From assembly GCA_028292505.1 (NCBI GenBank), contig JAQGMF010000057.1, forward strand, positions 1-60,793: 60,793 nucleotides of DNA, written 5' to 3'. Shown piece after piece: positions 1 to 10,151 of this stretch (its first letter is position 1; every line of letters begins with the position of its first letter). The position numbers were made by a program, and so were the translations under genes. The DNA comes from Rhodocyclales bacterium. GTDB taxonomy: Bacteria > Pseudomonadota > Gammaproteobacteria > Burkholderiales > Rhodocyclaceae. The notes under the pieces are model-generated. The model was not told the origin of the DNA. It ran no database searches and saw only the letters and a list, made by a program, of their open reading frames with translations.

Positions 1-235
1 CATGACCCCGAAGCGGGTCGATTTTGCAGCGCCGTAGAGCTGCAGTTTCCGTCTGTTGGTCGATGTTGTGACCAACCTGGCACACGCAAACCGTCGAATG
101 ACGACCGTCGTGCCCTGACGGAGCGCCCTCAGTAGCCTCCAGTCCCGATCGCGCCTTTGTTACGGCGCATGGGCCGCTTTTGTCTGCACGCTTTGCGTAT
201 GCAGACTGGCGACGCGCTCGGAACTGGTTGGAAAT
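1..235. other. Left edge, no gene recognised
   Basis: No convincing coding frame or RNA gene. The open frames here on the minus strand are shadows of the helicase gene. A promoter for the helicase gene probably lies here, but no clear match was found. Confidence 0.4.
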
Positions 236-1732
236 ATGTGGGCTGATAAAGCATCAATGACATCAGCAGTAGAAAACAGTATTTCCGGCACGACCCCCGA
301 CACCTTGACGTTTGCAAGCATGGGCTTGGCCCAGCCGCTGCTGGGCGCTATCGAAGCCCTCGGCTTTACGACGCCGACGCCTGTCCAGGCGCAGGCTGTT
401 CCCGCCGCCATGCTTGGTGGCGACTGGATGGTCAGCAGCAAGACTGGCAGCGGCAAGACGGCAGCATTCCTGATTCCAACACTCAACGTTCTCATGAACG
501 AAGACACTTCCAAGCTGAGCCATGCCGTAGGCCCACGCATTCTCGTGCTGTGTCCGACGCGCGAACTGGCTGCACAGGTCTCGACCGACGCCATCAATCT
601 CGTCAAACAGGCACGCGGCATTCGTATCGCGACCGTCGTGGGCGGCATGCCCTTTCCGAAACAGATCGCCTCGCTCAAGGGCGCAGCGGTGGTCATCGCC
701 ACGCCGGGCCGCCTCCTCGATCTGGCCAATCGTCGTCAGTTGCGCCTGGACAATGTTGCCTGTCTCGTCGTTGACGAAGCCGATCGCATGCTCGACCTCG
801 GTTTTGCCGAAGACCTCGAAGCCATTCACGATCTGTGCCGTAGCCGTTCGCAGACACTCATGTTCTCGGCCACTTTTGCGCCACGCATCATGCAGCTCGC
901 GTCGAGCTTGATGAATGAACCAGGTCGCCTGGAATTGGCGACCGCACAAGACAAGCATTCCGACATCACGCAAACCCTGCATTGGGTCGATGGTTTCGCC
1001 CATAAACGCAGACTGCTGGCCCACTGGCTCGCTGACACTTCTATCGATCAGGCACTGGTCTTTACCAGCACCCAGGCCGACGCAGATCTGCTGGCAGGCG
1101 AGCTGGAGGCCGAAGGCCACTCTGCTGCTGCCTTGCATGGCGCCATGCCGCAAGCCGTGCGTAATCGTCGCCTGAAGAGCTTGCGCGATGGTCGTATTCG
1201 CGTACTCGTTGCAACCGATGTCGCCGCACGTGGCATCGACGTGCCCACAATCAGCCACGTCATCAATTTCGGCCTGCCGATGAAGGCTGAGGACTACGTT
1301 CACCGCATTGGCCGCACCGGCCGCGCGGGTCGCAGCGGGATTGCCGTTACATTGGCCGAATACCGCGATCGTTCGAAGATCATGGCCATCGAGCGTTATA
1401 CGCAACAGCGTCTGGCGCCAAGTGAGATTCTTGGTCTGGAGCCGAAGCCGCAAGCGCGTCGCGAAGGTGGCGGTCGTAGTGACGGTCGTGGCTTTGGCGA
1501 TAAGCCGCGCAGCTTCAGCGATAAGCCACGCAGCTTCGGCGACAAACCACGAACTACCTTTGGTGATCGGCCGGCGCGTAGCCTTGGCAACAGCGCGCCA
1601 CGTACATTTGATGCGAAACCTCGTTTTAGCGCCGATGCACCGCGTCGACAGTTTGGCGAAGGTTCTGGCGATAGCCGTCCTGGTCGTTCCAGCACGGGCG
1701 ATAGCCGCCCGCCCCGGCGCGACGATCGGTAA
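236..1732 (+). CDS. DEAD-box ATP-dependent RNA helicase (RhlE-like)
   Basis: A cytoplasmic ATP-dependent RNA helicase used in RNA remodelling, ribosome assembly or mRNA decay. The DEAD-box motifs occur in order: a Q motif (FTTPTPVQ), motif I (KTGSGKT, about residues 70-76), PTRELA, TPGRLLD, the DEAD box itself in VVDEADRMLD (about residue 180), SAT, and HRIGRTGRAGR. After the two RecA-like domains comes a basic, low-complexity tail of about 90 residues with repeated DKPRSF/GDKPR units, as in RhlE/DbpA-type RNA-binding tails. The start could be 236 or the in-frame ATG at 257. A strong terminator follows directly. Which RhlE-type paralogue this is cannot be settled by eye. Confidence 0.93.
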   Translation: MWADKASMTSAVENSISGTTPDTLTFASMGLAQPLLGAIEALGFTTPTPVQAQAVPAAMLGGDWMVSSKTGSGKTAAFLIPTLNVLMNEDTSKLSHAVGPRILVLCPTRELAAQVSTDAINLVKQARGIRIATVVGGMPFPKQIASLKGAAVVIATPGRLLDLANRRQLRLDNVACLVVDEADRMLDLGFAEDLEAIHDLCRSRSQTLMFSATFAPRIMQLASSLMNEPGRLELATAQDKHSDITQTLHWVDGFAHKRRLLAHWLADTSIDQALVFTSTQADADLLAGELEAEGHSAAALHGAMPQAVRNRRLKSLRDGRIRVLVATDVAARGIDVPTISHVINFGLPMKAEDYVHRIGRTGRAGRSGIAVTLAEYRDRSKIMAIERYTQQRLAPSEILGLEPKPQARREGGGRSDGRGFGDKPRSFSDKPRSFGDKPRTTFGDRPARSLGNSAPRTFDAKPRFSADAPRRQFGEGSGDSRPGRSSTGDSRPPRRDDR

Positions 1733-1741
1733 GCCTGAGGC

Positions 1742-1773
1742 AAAAAAGCGCGGATTTTTCTGCGCTTTTTTTT
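1742..1773 (+). terminator. Rho-independent terminator after the helicase gene
   Basis: AAAAAGCGC pairs with GCGCTTTTT around a short loop and ends in a run of eight T. It lies 10 bases after the helicase stop codon. Confidence 0.85.
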
Positions 1774-1900
1774 GCCCTTTTTTTGCATGAATCGCCCCAA
1801 CAGTGAGCTGCTCTACTCGGGCGACAGCGGCACTCCCGTTCAGACTGTTGCAAATACACAACAGATGTGCGGTCCCATAGTACCGAAGACGAAGCGTCGC

Positions 1901-1929
1901 TTGCGACGCCAAAGGGGGCTTTGCATAAT
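1901..1929 (+). promoter_or_regulatory. Candidate sigma-70 promoter of the porin gene
   Basis: TTGCGA and CATAAT are separated by 17 bp, about 85 bp upstream of the porin start. A small hairpin (TCTCAA-TTTC-TTGAGA, 1941-1956) lies in the predicted untranslated leader. A GAGGAGAA ribosome-binding site sits just before the ATG at 2016. Recognised by eye only. Confidence 0.55.
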
Positions 1930-2015
1930 TGCCCGGAACTTCTCAATTTCTTGAGAGGTAAGTCGGGATAAACGCTCGTCGCGCCCCGGTTTTCAATTAT
2001 GAGGAGAACTAAACA

Positions 2016-3209
2016 ATGCACAAGAAACTCATTGCACTGGCCGTCGCTGGTTTGGCCGCTGCTCCGATGTTTGCACAAGCGCAGTCGAACGTGACCCTGT
2101 ACGGTCGCGTCGATGCAAGTTGGGTAACGCGCACGAACGATAGCCGTGCCAACTCGATCGATCCAGAGTCCAGCAATCGCTGGGGCATGCTGGGTGAAGA
2201 AGATCTGGGTGGCGGTCTGAAGGCCTTCTTCAACCTGGAAAATCGCTTCTACCTGGATACAGGTCGTTTCGACGCTAACAAGTACGGCGACAACACCGAA
2301 TTCAAAGAAGCTGCAATCGTCGGCTTGAGGAGCGACACCTTCGGTGCGATAAGTATGGGCCGCGGCAAGTCGCCGCTGTACTGGTTGTCTGCACCGGATG
2401 GTTTTGGTGGTGACACCATCGGCACGATGCCCGGTCGTCGTGGCAAGTACACCCAGAACTGGTCCAACGAGGTTCGTTACGAGTCGAACAAACTGGGCCC
2501 GTTCTCCTTCACTGTAGCTGCTTCGCCGGGTGAATCCAGTGCCGCCAAACAAGTGGCTGGCCAGAAGAGTGCTCGTACCCGTTGGGGTGTTTCCACCAAG
2601 ACCCAATTGGGCCCGGTTCGTTTGGACATTGGCTTCCAAAAGGACTACGCAAACGATAACTCCGAAGGTGGCTATACCCCCACGAATGGTGGTGTATTCA
2701 CCGCTGGTACTCCGACAGCATTCTGCCCAACCAACGGCGATAGCATCACTACCGCTACGGCAGGTTGCTTCTACACGTACGACAATCAATGGAAAATCTG
2801 GTTGATGTCTCTTGACTATTTTGCCGGTCCGGTCGAGTTGTACACAACTTGGTCCTGGTCGCATTCGTTTGCACAAGAGAAAGGTGCTTTTTCAGCAACC
2901 AACAATACGAATGCCAAGTCGGTTCGTGCATTGGTGGGTGCAAAAGTTGCCGTGGGCAATGGCTCCATCATCACCACTATCGGTCGTGGTTGGGACAGGG
3001 CGTCTGTCGCGACAGGTACCTCGGGTTCCACCGGGATTTATCACTACGCTTTGGGTTACTGGTACAACCTGAGCAAGCGCACCATGTTGTTGGCTGAAAT
3101 CGCTAACGATCGTGGAACGGACACGGCTCTTGCTCTTAACCCAGATACCGGTAAGACCAAGAAAGACGGACAGATCGCTACGCAGATCGGTCTTCGCCAC
3201 GTGTTCTAA
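2016..3209 (+). CDS. Outer-membrane porin (betaproteobacterial trimeric type)
   Basis: A general diffusion porin of the Gram-negative porin family common in Burkholderiales and Neisseria. The signal peptide is typical (MHKKLIALAVAGLAAAPMFA, cleavage near AQAQ). The mature N-terminus SNVTLYGRVD is the hallmark first beta strand, and the protein ends in a phenylalanine (GLRHVF), the C-terminal outer-membrane insertion signal. The length of 397 residues is normal for a 16-strand porin. The gene stands alone with its own candidate promoter, a strong ribosome-binding site and a terminator. Selectivity cannot be predicted. Confidence 0.93.
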   Translation: MHKKLIALAVAGLAAAPMFAQAQSNVTLYGRVDASWVTRTNDSRANSIDPESSNRWGMLGEEDLGGGLKAFFNLENRFYLDTGRFDANKYGDNTEFKEAAIVGLRSDTFGAISMGRGKSPLYWLSAPDGFGGDTIGTMPGRRGKYTQNWSNEVRYESNKLGPFSFTVAASPGESSAAKQVAGQKSARTRWGVSTKTQLGPVRLDIGFQKDYANDNSEGGYTPTNGGVFTAGTPTAFCPTNGDSITTATAGCFYTYDNQWKIWLMSLDYFAGPVELYTTWSWSHSFAQEKGAFSATNNTNAKSVRALVGAKVAVGNGSIITTIGRGWDRASVATGTSGSTGIYHYALGYWYNLSKRTMLLAEIANDRGTDTALALNPDTGKTKKDGQIATQIGLRHVF

Positions 3210-3232
3210 TGTTTCATAGAGCATAAGCAAAT

Positions 3233-3260
3233 AAAAACGGGCATTTCGATGCCCGTTTTT
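3233..3260 (+). terminator. Rho-independent terminator after the porin
   Basis: A perfect 12-bp stem, AAAAACGGGCAT / ATGCCCGTTTTT, with a TTCG tetraloop. It can act in both directions and also lies just beyond the proB stop codon. Confidence 0.9.
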
Positions 3261-3283
3261 ATTTGTACCTGCGGAATTAGAAT

Positions 3284-4399
3284 TCAAATAATTACCAAGT
3301 TATCGCGATGAATCAGCTCTGGTTCATCTATGTACCCTAACAACGCCTCTATCGAAGCAGAGGGGTGCCCAGCAAGTTTGCGTGCCTCCATGGCCGAATA
3401 GTTTACCAAGCCGCGCCCGATTTCCTGCTGCGCCTCATTCAAACAGGAAACAACGCTGCCGCGCTCGAAATCCCCGCTTACCCGCCTGACGCCTATCGGT
3501 AACAGGCTCGCACCCTCGCGCAAGGCTTTCTCTGCGCCGGAATCTACGATGAGACCGCCCGCAAGTTGCAGATGATCGGCGAGCCATTGCTTGCGTGAGG
3601 CAAGTCTGCCCTCACTGGCGTGCAAAAGTGTGCCGAGAGCTTCTCCGTCAACAAGTCGGAGCAGTGCGTTCTCCTGATGGCCGCTCGCAATAATCGTATG
3701 TGCACCACTTCGAGCTGCGCGTTGAGCGGCTCTGACTTTGGTAATCATCCCGCCGCGCGATAGGGTGCTTCCGGCACCGCCTGCCATGGCCTCGTAATTT
3801 TTATTGCTGGCATATCCTTCACTGACAAGGACAGCGTCCGCATTGCTGCGGGGGTCTGCGGTATAGAGACCTTGTTGGTCAGTCAGAATGATGAGGGCAT
3901 CGGCCTCGATCAGGTTTGCTACCAGCGCGCCCAGGGTGTCGTTATCGCCAAATTTGATCTCGTCGGTGACCACAGTATCATTTTCGTTGATGACCGGGAT
4001 GGCTCCCAGGGAAAGCAGTGTTGACAAGGCTGAGCGGGCATTCAGGTAGCGGAGACGGTCTGCCAGATCAGCGTGTGTCAGCAGGATCTGTGCTGTCGTT
4101 AGGCCATGCTTCGCAAACGCCCCTTCATAGGCTTGCGCAAGCCCCATTTGCCCTACAGCGGCTGCTGCCTGGAGGGCGTGAGTCTCGTGTGGGCGAGTCT
4201 TCCATCCCAAGCGTTGCATTCCCGCAGCAATGGCGCCGCTTGAGACCATCAAAATTTCGCGGCCGTCAGCGCGAAGCAGCGCAATTTGCCGCGCCCAGTC
4301 GGCAATCGCATCGAGATCGAGGCCCTGACCGTTATTTGTTACGAGCGCGCTGCCAACCTTCACGACGAGCCGGCGTGCATTGCGAATATTTTCACGCAT
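3284..4399 (-). CDS. proB: Glutamate 5-kinase
   Basis: Phosphorylates L-glutamate to gamma-glutamyl phosphate, the first step of proline synthesis. The amino-acid kinase domain begins [17 protein letters not shown] and includes SSGAIAAGM and a PVINENDTV segment. A C-terminal PUA domain follows (about residues 270-350, with [13 protein letters not shown]). At about 371 residues the length matches E. coli ProB. The ATG at 4399 is preceded by CAGGGA and is preferred. A TTG further upstream at 4426 would overlap the obgE stop and add nine residues. It is the last gene of the rplU-rpmA-obgE-proB series. Confidence 0.96.
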   Translation of the reverse strand: MRENIRNARRLVVKVGSALVTNNGQGLDLDAIADWARQIALLRADGREILMVSSGAIAAGMQRLGWKTRPHETHALQAAAAVGQMGLAQAYEGAFAKHGLTTAQILLTHADLADRLRYLNARSALSTLLSLGAIPVINENDTVVTDEIKFGDNDTLGALVANLIEADALIILTDQQGLYTADPRSNADAVLVSEGYASNKNYEAMAGGAGSTLSRGGMITKVRAAQRAARSGAHTIIASGHQENALLRLVDGEALGTLLHASEGRLASRKQWLADHLQLAGGLIVDSGAEKALREGASLLPIGVRRVSGDFERGSVVSCLNEAQQEIGRGLVNYSAMEARKLAGHPSASIEALLGYIDEPELIHRDNLVII

Positions 4400-4422
4400 G
4401 AGAATATTCCCTGCCACGGGCG

Positions 4423-5610
<1,188 letters not shown>

Positions 5611-5680
5611 TCACGGATGGCTGCAATAACGGCTGATCATCTGAATGTATCGAAGACACGAAGATGGGTGACTGCAAATG

Positions 5681-5712
5681 AAAAAGCCCTATCGCAGCGC
5701 GACAGGGCTTTC
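5681..5712 (-). terminator. Terminator after rpmA
   Basis: Read on the minus strand, AAAGCCCTGTCGC pairs with GCGATAGGGCTTT (one G-U pair) and ends in TTTTTC. It separates rplU-rpmA from obgE. Confidence 0.8.
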
Positions 5713-5734
5713 AGGGCAATCGCGCGGAAGCTGA

Positions 5735-6001
5735 TTAAGCTTGGGCTTCCGGAACGATCACCACGGTGCGACGACGCAGCGCGCCCTTGACCTGGAACTC
5801 TACGCGGCCGTTGATCAGCGCAAAAAGAGTGTGGTCCTTGCCGATGCCGACATTGTCGCCGGGGTGATACTCAGTGCCACGTTGGCGAACGATGATGTTG
5901 CCAGCGACAACCTGTTCACCACCGTAGCGCTTCACGCCGAGCCGTTTTGCATGCGATTCGCGGCCGTTACGGGAACTGCCGCCTGCTTTTTTGTGTGCCA
6001 T
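5735..6001 (-). CDS. rpmA: 50S ribosomal protein L27
   Basis: A ribosomal large-subunit protein near the peptidyl-transferase centre. The N-terminus [24 protein letters not shown] and the block [15 protein letters not shown] are diagnostic. The length of 88 residues is typical. It lies 16 bp after rplU and is co-transcribed with it. Confidence 0.98.
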   Translation of the reverse strand: MAHKKAGGSSRNGRESHAKRLGVKRYGGEQVVAGNIIVRQRGTEYHPGDNVGIGKDHTLFALINGRVEFQVKGALRRRTVVIVPEAQA

Positions 6002-6017
6002 GGCGCATTAGCTCCTG

Positions 6018-6329
6018 TTAGGCCGAAATCGCTTCGATGCGGATTTCGGTGTAGTTCTGACGATGGCCTTGATGTTTCTGGTAATGCTTACGACGGCGCA
6101 TCTTGAAAATGTTAACCTTGTCGTGACGGCCTTGCGACAGCACGACTGCCTTTACCGAGGCGCCGGAAACCAAAGGTGCGCCGATTGTTACCGACTCACC
6201 GGAGCCGACCATCAAAACCTGGTCGAGAGTGATTTCAGCGCCAACGTCTGCCGGTATCTGTTCTACTTTAATTTTTTCGCCGGCTGCAACGCGGTACAGC
6301 TTGCCGCCGGTTTTTATGACCGCATACAT
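6018..6329 (-). CDS. rplU: 50S ribosomal protein L21
   Basis: A ribosomal large-subunit protein that binds 23S rRNA. The sequence [20 protein letters not shown] and the basic block [16 protein letters not shown] are characteristic. The length of 103 residues matches the family. It is the first gene of the rplU-rpmA operon, with a strong promoter about 40 bp upstream. Confidence 0.98.
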   Translation of the reverse strand: MYAVIKTGGKLYRVAAGEKIKVEQIPADVGAEITLDQVLMVGSGESVTIGAPLVSGASVKAVVLSQGRHDKVNIFKMRRRKHYQKHQGHRQNYTEIRIEAISA

Positions 6330-6365
6330 GTTGGAACTCCATTACGAGAGACTACAGAACCCGCA

Positions 6366-6394
6366 ATTATGTTTTGTGTTAGTAATTCAGTCAA
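6366..6394 (-). promoter_or_regulatory. Sigma-70 promoter of rplU-rpmA
   Basis: On the minus strand, TTGACT and CATAAT are spaced exactly 17 bp and lie just upstream of rplU. This is one of the best consensus promoters in the window. Confidence 0.75.
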
Positions 6395-6423
6395 GTCCAC
6401 CGATATGGCAAACCGCACGCGGC

Positions 6424-6451
6424 TTGACGTTGGCGGGCTCGCGCACATAAC
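6424..6451 (+). promoter_or_regulatory. Candidate sigma-70 promoter of ispB
   Basis: TTGACG and CATAAC are spaced 16 bp and end 30 bp before the TTG start of ispB. The promoter is divergent from the rplU promoter. Confidence 0.5.
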
Positions 6452-6480
6452 ATCCCGCGTCCATCTTCCGGCAGCTTCCC

Positions 6481-7488
6481 TTGTCCTCACTCGCTTCAAT
6501 TCCCGCTGTCTCGCTTGAACAGCTATATGCGCCCATTGCCGCCGATATGGAGGCGGTCAATCGGGTGATTCGCGTGCGCTTGCGCTCAGAAGTCGTCCTC
6601 ATCAATCAAGTCGCCGAATACATCGTCGGAGCGGGCGGAAAGCGTCTGCGCCCTGCTCTGGTGTTGCTGGTGGCAAAGGCACTCGGCTATGGCGTAGAGC
6701 AAAGCGGCACAAATCATCATGAATTGGCCGCAGTGGTGGAGTTCATACATACGGCAACGCTTTTGCATGACGATGTCGTTGACGAGTCAGACCTGCGTCG
6801 TGGGCGTTCGACGGCCAATGCAATATTCGGCAATGCCGCATCCGTACTTGTCGGGGACTTCCTCTACTCTCGTGCTTTTCAGATGATGGTGGGTGTTGAT
6901 GATATGCGCATAATGCGTGTGTTGTCAGACGCGACGAATGTGATCGCCGAGGGCGAGGTGCTGCAACTACTCAATGTGCGCAATGCCGACGCCAGTGTTG
7001 AAGATTATTTGCGGGTCATACATTTCAAGACAGCAATGTTGTTCGAGGCTGCGGCACGCCTTGGGGGGATTCTGGGCGGGCTCGACGAGGCTGGACAGGA
7101 GCGCATGGCTTTATTTGGTCGTCATATTGGAACGGCATTTCAGTTGATTGACGATGTCCTGGACTATTCAGGTGACGAGGCCAAGACTGGTAAGCATCTT
7201 GGTGATGACCTCGCTGAAGGCAAACCCACATTGCCCTTGATTCATGTCATGCAGAATGGTTCGGCGCAGCAGGCGAGTGTGGTGCGTCATGCAATCGAGG
7301 CGTCGGGCCGAGAATGTTTTATGGAGGTGATGGCAGCAGTCCACGAGACGGGAGCATTGGCCGTCACGCGAGAGTATGCAAGGCGCGAAGCGATGGCCGC
7401 CAGAGATGCGCTGAGTCTTCTCCCGCCTTCCGTCTTCACGGACTCGCTGCTACAATTATGCGACTTTGCGGTAGCTCGGAATTACTGA
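6481..7488 (+). CDS. ispB: Polyprenyl (octaprenyl) diphosphate synthase
   Basis: Condenses isopentenyl diphosphate onto allylic diphosphates to make the side chain of ubiquinone. Both aspartate-rich motifs are present: LLHDDVVDESDLRRG (first DDxxD) and LIDDVLDYSGD (second). GGKRLRPALVLL is also typical. The length of 335 residues including the TTG start fits the family, and the conserved block LYAPIAADMEAVNRVIR near the start argues against a shorter form. The exact chain length of the product cannot be read from sequence alone. Confidence 0.95.
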   Translation: MSSLASIPAVSLEQLYAPIAADMEAVNRVIRVRLRSEVVLINQVAEYIVGAGGKRLRPALVLLVAKALGYGVEQSGTNHHELAAVVEFIHTATLLHDDVVDESDLRRGRSTANAIFGNAASVLVGDFLYSRAFQMMVGVDDMRIMRVLSDATNVIAEGEVLQLLNVRNADASVEDYLRVIHFKTAMLFEAAARLGGILGGLDEAGQERMALFGRHIGTAFQLIDDVLDYSGDEAKTGKHLGDDLAEGKPTLPLIHVMQNGSAQQASVVRHAIEASGRECFMEVMAAVHETGALAVTREYARREAMAARDALSLLPPSVFTDSLLQLCDFAVARNY

Positions 7489-7537
7489 CCGTTCTCGCCG
7501 TGAAGCGGATCGCTGTGTCGGCATTGTTTTTAATCTT

Positions 7538-7614
7538 CGGGGTGTAGCTTAGCCTGGTAGAGCGCTACGTTCGGGACGTAGAGGCCGGAGGTTCGAATCC
7601 TCTCACCCCGACCA
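7538..7614 (+). tRNA. tRNA-Pro (CGG anticodon)
   Basis: A 77-nt cloverleaf. The acceptor stem CGGGGTG pairs with CACCCCG, followed by A and an encoded CCA. The D arm contains AGCTTAGCCTGGTAGAGC. The anticodon stem CTACG/CGTAG encloses the loop TTCGGGA (anticodon CGG), and the T arm has GGTTCGAATCC. Confidence 0.97.
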
Positions 7615-7623
7615 TGAATGAAG

Positions 7624-7652
7624 AGTCACGCAAATTTGTGTGGCTTTTTTTT
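7624..7652 (+). terminator. Terminator after tRNA-Pro
   Basis: AGTCACGCAA pairs with TTGTGTGGCT (with G-U pairs) and is followed by eight T. Confidence 0.75.
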
Positions 7653-7748
7653 CGTCATTACGTTGCCATCATTGTTTGAGCCGTACCGCTCGTGCTATGA
7701 AGCGTTGGTTAGAACGGCATTTCCAGTCTTATCCTTTCATTCGCTAAG

Positions 7749-7784
7749 CCGCCATCGTGGCTATACTTCGCTGCCAGATGGCGG
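7749..7784 (+). repeat. Hairpin upstream of the alginate lyase gene
   Basis: CCGCCATC pairs with GATGGCGG, and inside it TGGC pairs with GCCA across a one-base bulge, giving about 12 bp. There is no T tract, so it is more likely an operator or leader structure than a terminator. Confidence 0.5.
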
Positions 7785-7822
7785 ATGGTCTATCGGCTCA
7801 TTTCAGTACAGGAGACAAACGT

Positions 7823-9136
7823 ATGTTCAATAGCGTTATGTTGCGCGTCGCAGCGTTGGCGATGGTTCCATTTCTGGCAGCCTGTGCCACCCAAGGAGGG
7901 CGCTCTTCGCGCGTTCTCACAAGCGAGGCACCCAAGCTTATTACGCTCGATAACAGCTACCTGTCTGTTTCGAAGCAACGTCTGGCGGCCGGCGATGCCA
8001 GTCTCAAGCCAGCTTATGATGCTCTGATTGCGAGCGCTAACAAAGTGCTGGCTGCCAAGCCCGAGACAGTTACGCAGAAAGGAATGACGCCGTTGTCGGG
8101 CGACAAGCACGACTATATGAGCATGGGCCCTTACTGGTGGCCCAATCCCGACACGCCTGATCATCTGCCATTCGTCCGCAGGGATGGAAATATCAATCCG
8201 GACACGAAAGGCAACGGTCTGGATTCGGGCCGCCTCGTTACCATGGACAATAATGTGCGAGATCTGAGCCTCGCGTACTATTTCACTGGCGACCAAAAAT
8301 ACGCTATCAAAGCTGCGGAAGTTCTTCGCACATGGTTTCTCGACCCTGCCACGCGCATGATTCCAAGCCTGCGCTTTGGTCAAGGCATTCCGGGTATTAC
8401 GGATGGTCGTGGTATCGGTCTGGTGGATACGCGAAACCTATGGATGGCCATCGATGCCGTTGCCCTCATTCAGCCGAGCGGCGCATTGAACGCGGATGAA
8501 GTTCAAGGTCTGCGTCAGTGGTTTGGCGATTTTGCTGACTGGATGGTCAACAGTGCTACCGGTCACGAAGAGGCTGTATGGCACAACAATCACGGCATGT
8601 TCTACGATGCTCAGCTGGTCAACTATCTGTTGTTTACTGGCGATATTGCCAAGGCCAAACAGGTGATCTTCGACGCGCAGACACGCCGCATCGCATCGCA
8701 GATCGCGCGCGATGGCAGGATGCACATGGAGCTTGAGCGTACGCGTCCTTATCACTACACCGTGTTCGCGCTTGAGGCGGCATTGCGCATTGCGCGCTAC
8801 GGTGAGCAAGTGAATGTGGCGGGCCTCACTTTGAAGTCTGATGATCCTCATTGCATACATCCGCAAGCTCGTTGCATTATCGACGTGTGGAACTTCGAAA
8901 TCGATGAGCGCTCACTCAAGCGCGGCATTAACTATCTGACGGCCGCTACGCTGGATCCAAAGTCCTGGACACTTTATTCGGACGAAGAAAAGGCGTTCGA
9001 CTTGAAGGAGGTGTTACCGATCATGCTGCAAGCTGAGCGTGCTTACAAGACGGGCACCTATGCAAAGGTGGTTGCCGGGCTTCCCGACAACACCAAGCCT
9101 GCACTGGACCGTCTCCTCTGGCCGGTCATCAACTAA
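7823..9136 (+). CDS. Alginate lyase family lipoprotein
   Basis: Probably cleaves alginate (mannuronate/guluronate polymers) by beta-elimination; it resembles the alginate_lyase (AlgL/PL5-like) alpha/alpha-barrel family. It starts at the ATG preceded by AGGAGA (7810-7815). The lipoprotein signal peptide has lipobox LAAC (about residues 17-20), so the enzyme is probably membrane-anchored. Features include GPYWWPNPDTPD, TRNLWMAIDA and the HNNHG segment near residue 254, which corresponds to the catalytic Asn-His region. The length of 437 residues is rather long for AlgL. No alginate-biosynthesis genes are nearby, so a degradative role is more likely. The gene is monocistronic, between a tRNA gene and a terminator. 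Confidence 0.8.
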   Translation: MFNSVMLRVAALAMVPFLAACATQGGRSSRVLTSEAPKLITLDNSYLSVSKQRLAAGDASLKPAYDALIASANKVLAAKPETVTQKGMTPLSGDKHDYMSMGPYWWPNPDTPDHLPFVRRDGNINPDTKGNGLDSGRLVTMDNNVRDLSLAYYFTGDQKYAIKAAEVLRTWFLDPATRMIPSLRFGQGIPGITDGRGIGLVDTRNLWMAIDAVALIQPSGALNADEVQGLRQWFGDFADWMVNSATGHEEAVWHNNHGMFYDAQLVNYLLFTGDIAKAKQVIFDAQTRRIASQIARDGRMHMELERTRPYHYTVFALEAALRIARYGEQVNVAGLTLKSDDPHCIHPQARCIIDVWNFEIDERSLKRGINYLTAATLDPKSWTLYSDEEKAFDLKEVLPIMLQAERAYKTGTYAKVVAGLPDNTKPALDRLLWPVIN

Positions 9137-9154
9137 CTGCTACTGCTCAAATAG

Positions 9155-9182
9155 AACCGGCGCCGACGTGCGCCGGTTTTTT
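9155..9182 (+). terminator. Terminator after the alginate lyase gene
   Basis: AACCGGCGC pairs with GCGCCGGTT around a 6-base loop and ends in T6. Confidence 0.9.
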
Positions 9183-9337
9183 CGTTTACGCGCCCATGCC
9201 TGGTTCCGTGAGGTCGCTTGTGACGCACACTGAAAGATCCGCCACGCATTTGGTACACTCCGCCGCGCTTGCTAAAGTCATCTCTTGATGGCTCAGCGCT
9301 TGCTTTTAACATGCTGTATCGGGACGGAAAGGGCGGA

Positions 9338-9916
9338 ATGCTCAAGATTTTGGTCATCGATGAGATTCAAGAACGGGCTCTCGAGATCTGCGAGGGTCTG
9401 ACCCGCGCCGGTCATATGGTGGCCGCTGTGCTGTCTGATGCATTCCAGCTCAACGACAAGATGGTTGAGATCCAGCCTGATGTGGTGCTTATCAATACGG
9501 ATTCGCCGAGTCGGGACACGCTCGAAAATCTTGCGGTGATGCGTGAAAACTTTCCGCGGCCGGTGTTGATGTTCTCCGACGACGATGCGGACGATGTCAT
9601 TCGCCTGGCGATGCGCGCTGGCGTGTCCTCTTACGTGGTCGATGGCCTTGCTCCTGAAAAACTCGCCGCGCTGTTGCGTATTGCAACAGTGCATTTCGAT
9701 GAGCATATGGCCTTGCGCCGTGAGCGCGATGACGCGCAACGCAAGCTTTCCGAGCGAGTCATTATTGATCGCGCCAAAGGTGTTTTGATGAAAGCTCGCG
9801 GTATGGACGAAGACGAGGCCTACCATGCCTTGCGCAAGCTCGCCATGGAGCGCGGCCGCAAGCTCGTTGATGTCGCCGAGGAAATTCTGGCAAGCGCTCG
9901 CTTGCTGCTCGGTTAA
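9338..9916 (+). CDS. nasT: ANTAR-domain response regulator, NasT-like antiterminator
   Basis: An RNA-binding antiterminator that promotes read-through of leader terminators in nitrate/nitrite assimilation operons. The N-terminal pseudo-receiver domain starts MLKILVIDEIQERALEI and is joined by a helix to a C-terminal ANTAR domain with the classic IDRAKGVLM segment (about residues 146-154). The ATG at 9338 gives 192 residues, the normal NasT length; the frame is open further upstream. In other bacteria NasT is controlled by NasS, a nitrate-binding protein, but no unmistakable nasS gene is adjacent. The downstream nrt leader and the nirB leader both carry the expected two-hairpin ANTAR target. 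Confidence 0.88.
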   Translation: MLKILVIDEIQERALEICEGLTRAGHMVAAVLSDAFQLNDKMVEIQPDVVLINTDSPSRDTLENLAVMRENFPRPVLMFSDDDADDVIRLAMRAGVSSYVVDGLAPEKLAALLRIATVHFDEHMALRRERDDAQRKLSERVIIDRAKGVLMKARGMDEDEAYHALRKLAMERGRKLVDVAEEILASARLLLG

Positions 9917-9988
9917 TTTCTTCCGGCGTTTTTCCCCCGAAGCGTCGCCTTCGCACTCCGCAATTTCCCGTTGTGTTTTGGTGCGCCC

Positions 9989-10003
9989 GCACCGCAGCAG
10001 TGC
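9989..10003 (+). promoter_or_regulatory. Candidate NtrC binding site upstream of the nrt operon
   Basis: GCACC-N5-AGTGC matches the NtrC dyad pattern GCACY-N5-RGTGC. Its centre is about 110 bp upstream of the predicted sigma-54 start site, a usual enhancer distance. Confidence 0.55.
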
Positions 10004-10082
10004 CTGTTGCAAGTCGCCTACCGAGTGCGCTGCCATCTCTTCCTGCCCCCTAAGTCATTGAACCAGAAAGCGCGCCACGAAG

Positions 10083-10098
10083 TGGCACACGCCGTGCT
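10083..10098 (+). promoter_or_regulatory. Sigma-54 promoter of the nrt operon
   Basis: TGGCACACGCCGTGCT matches the -24/-12 consensus, with GG and GC exactly 10 bases apart. Predicted transcription starts near 10108, immediately upstream of the leader hairpins. Confidence 0.65.
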
Positions 10099-10114
10099 TA
10101 GAACATGACAAGTG

Positions 10115-10151
10115 CGGATCAAGGGCGATCCGTCGCGGACAAGGGCGTCCG
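10115..10151 (+). promoter_or_regulatory. ANTAR target: two tandem hexaloop hairpins in the nrt leader
   Basis: Hairpin 1 is CGGATC / GATCCG with loop AAGGGC (10115-10132). Hairpin 2 is CGGAC / GTCCG with the same loop (10136-10151). The linker is three bases. Both six-base loops carry A at position 1 and G at position 4, the signature required for ANTAR-protein binding. They lie between the sigma-54 start and a terminator-like hairpin, so NasT read-through control of nrt is the natural reading. Confidence 0.75.

Noticed and set aside
263..1912. Minus-strand open frame of 549 codons
   Set aside because: Antisense to the DEAD-box helicase, which has all its motifs on the plus strand.
7538..7614. 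tRNA-Pro as an integration site for a genomic island
   Set aside because: No integrase gene and no second copy of the tRNA 3' end was seen in the window.
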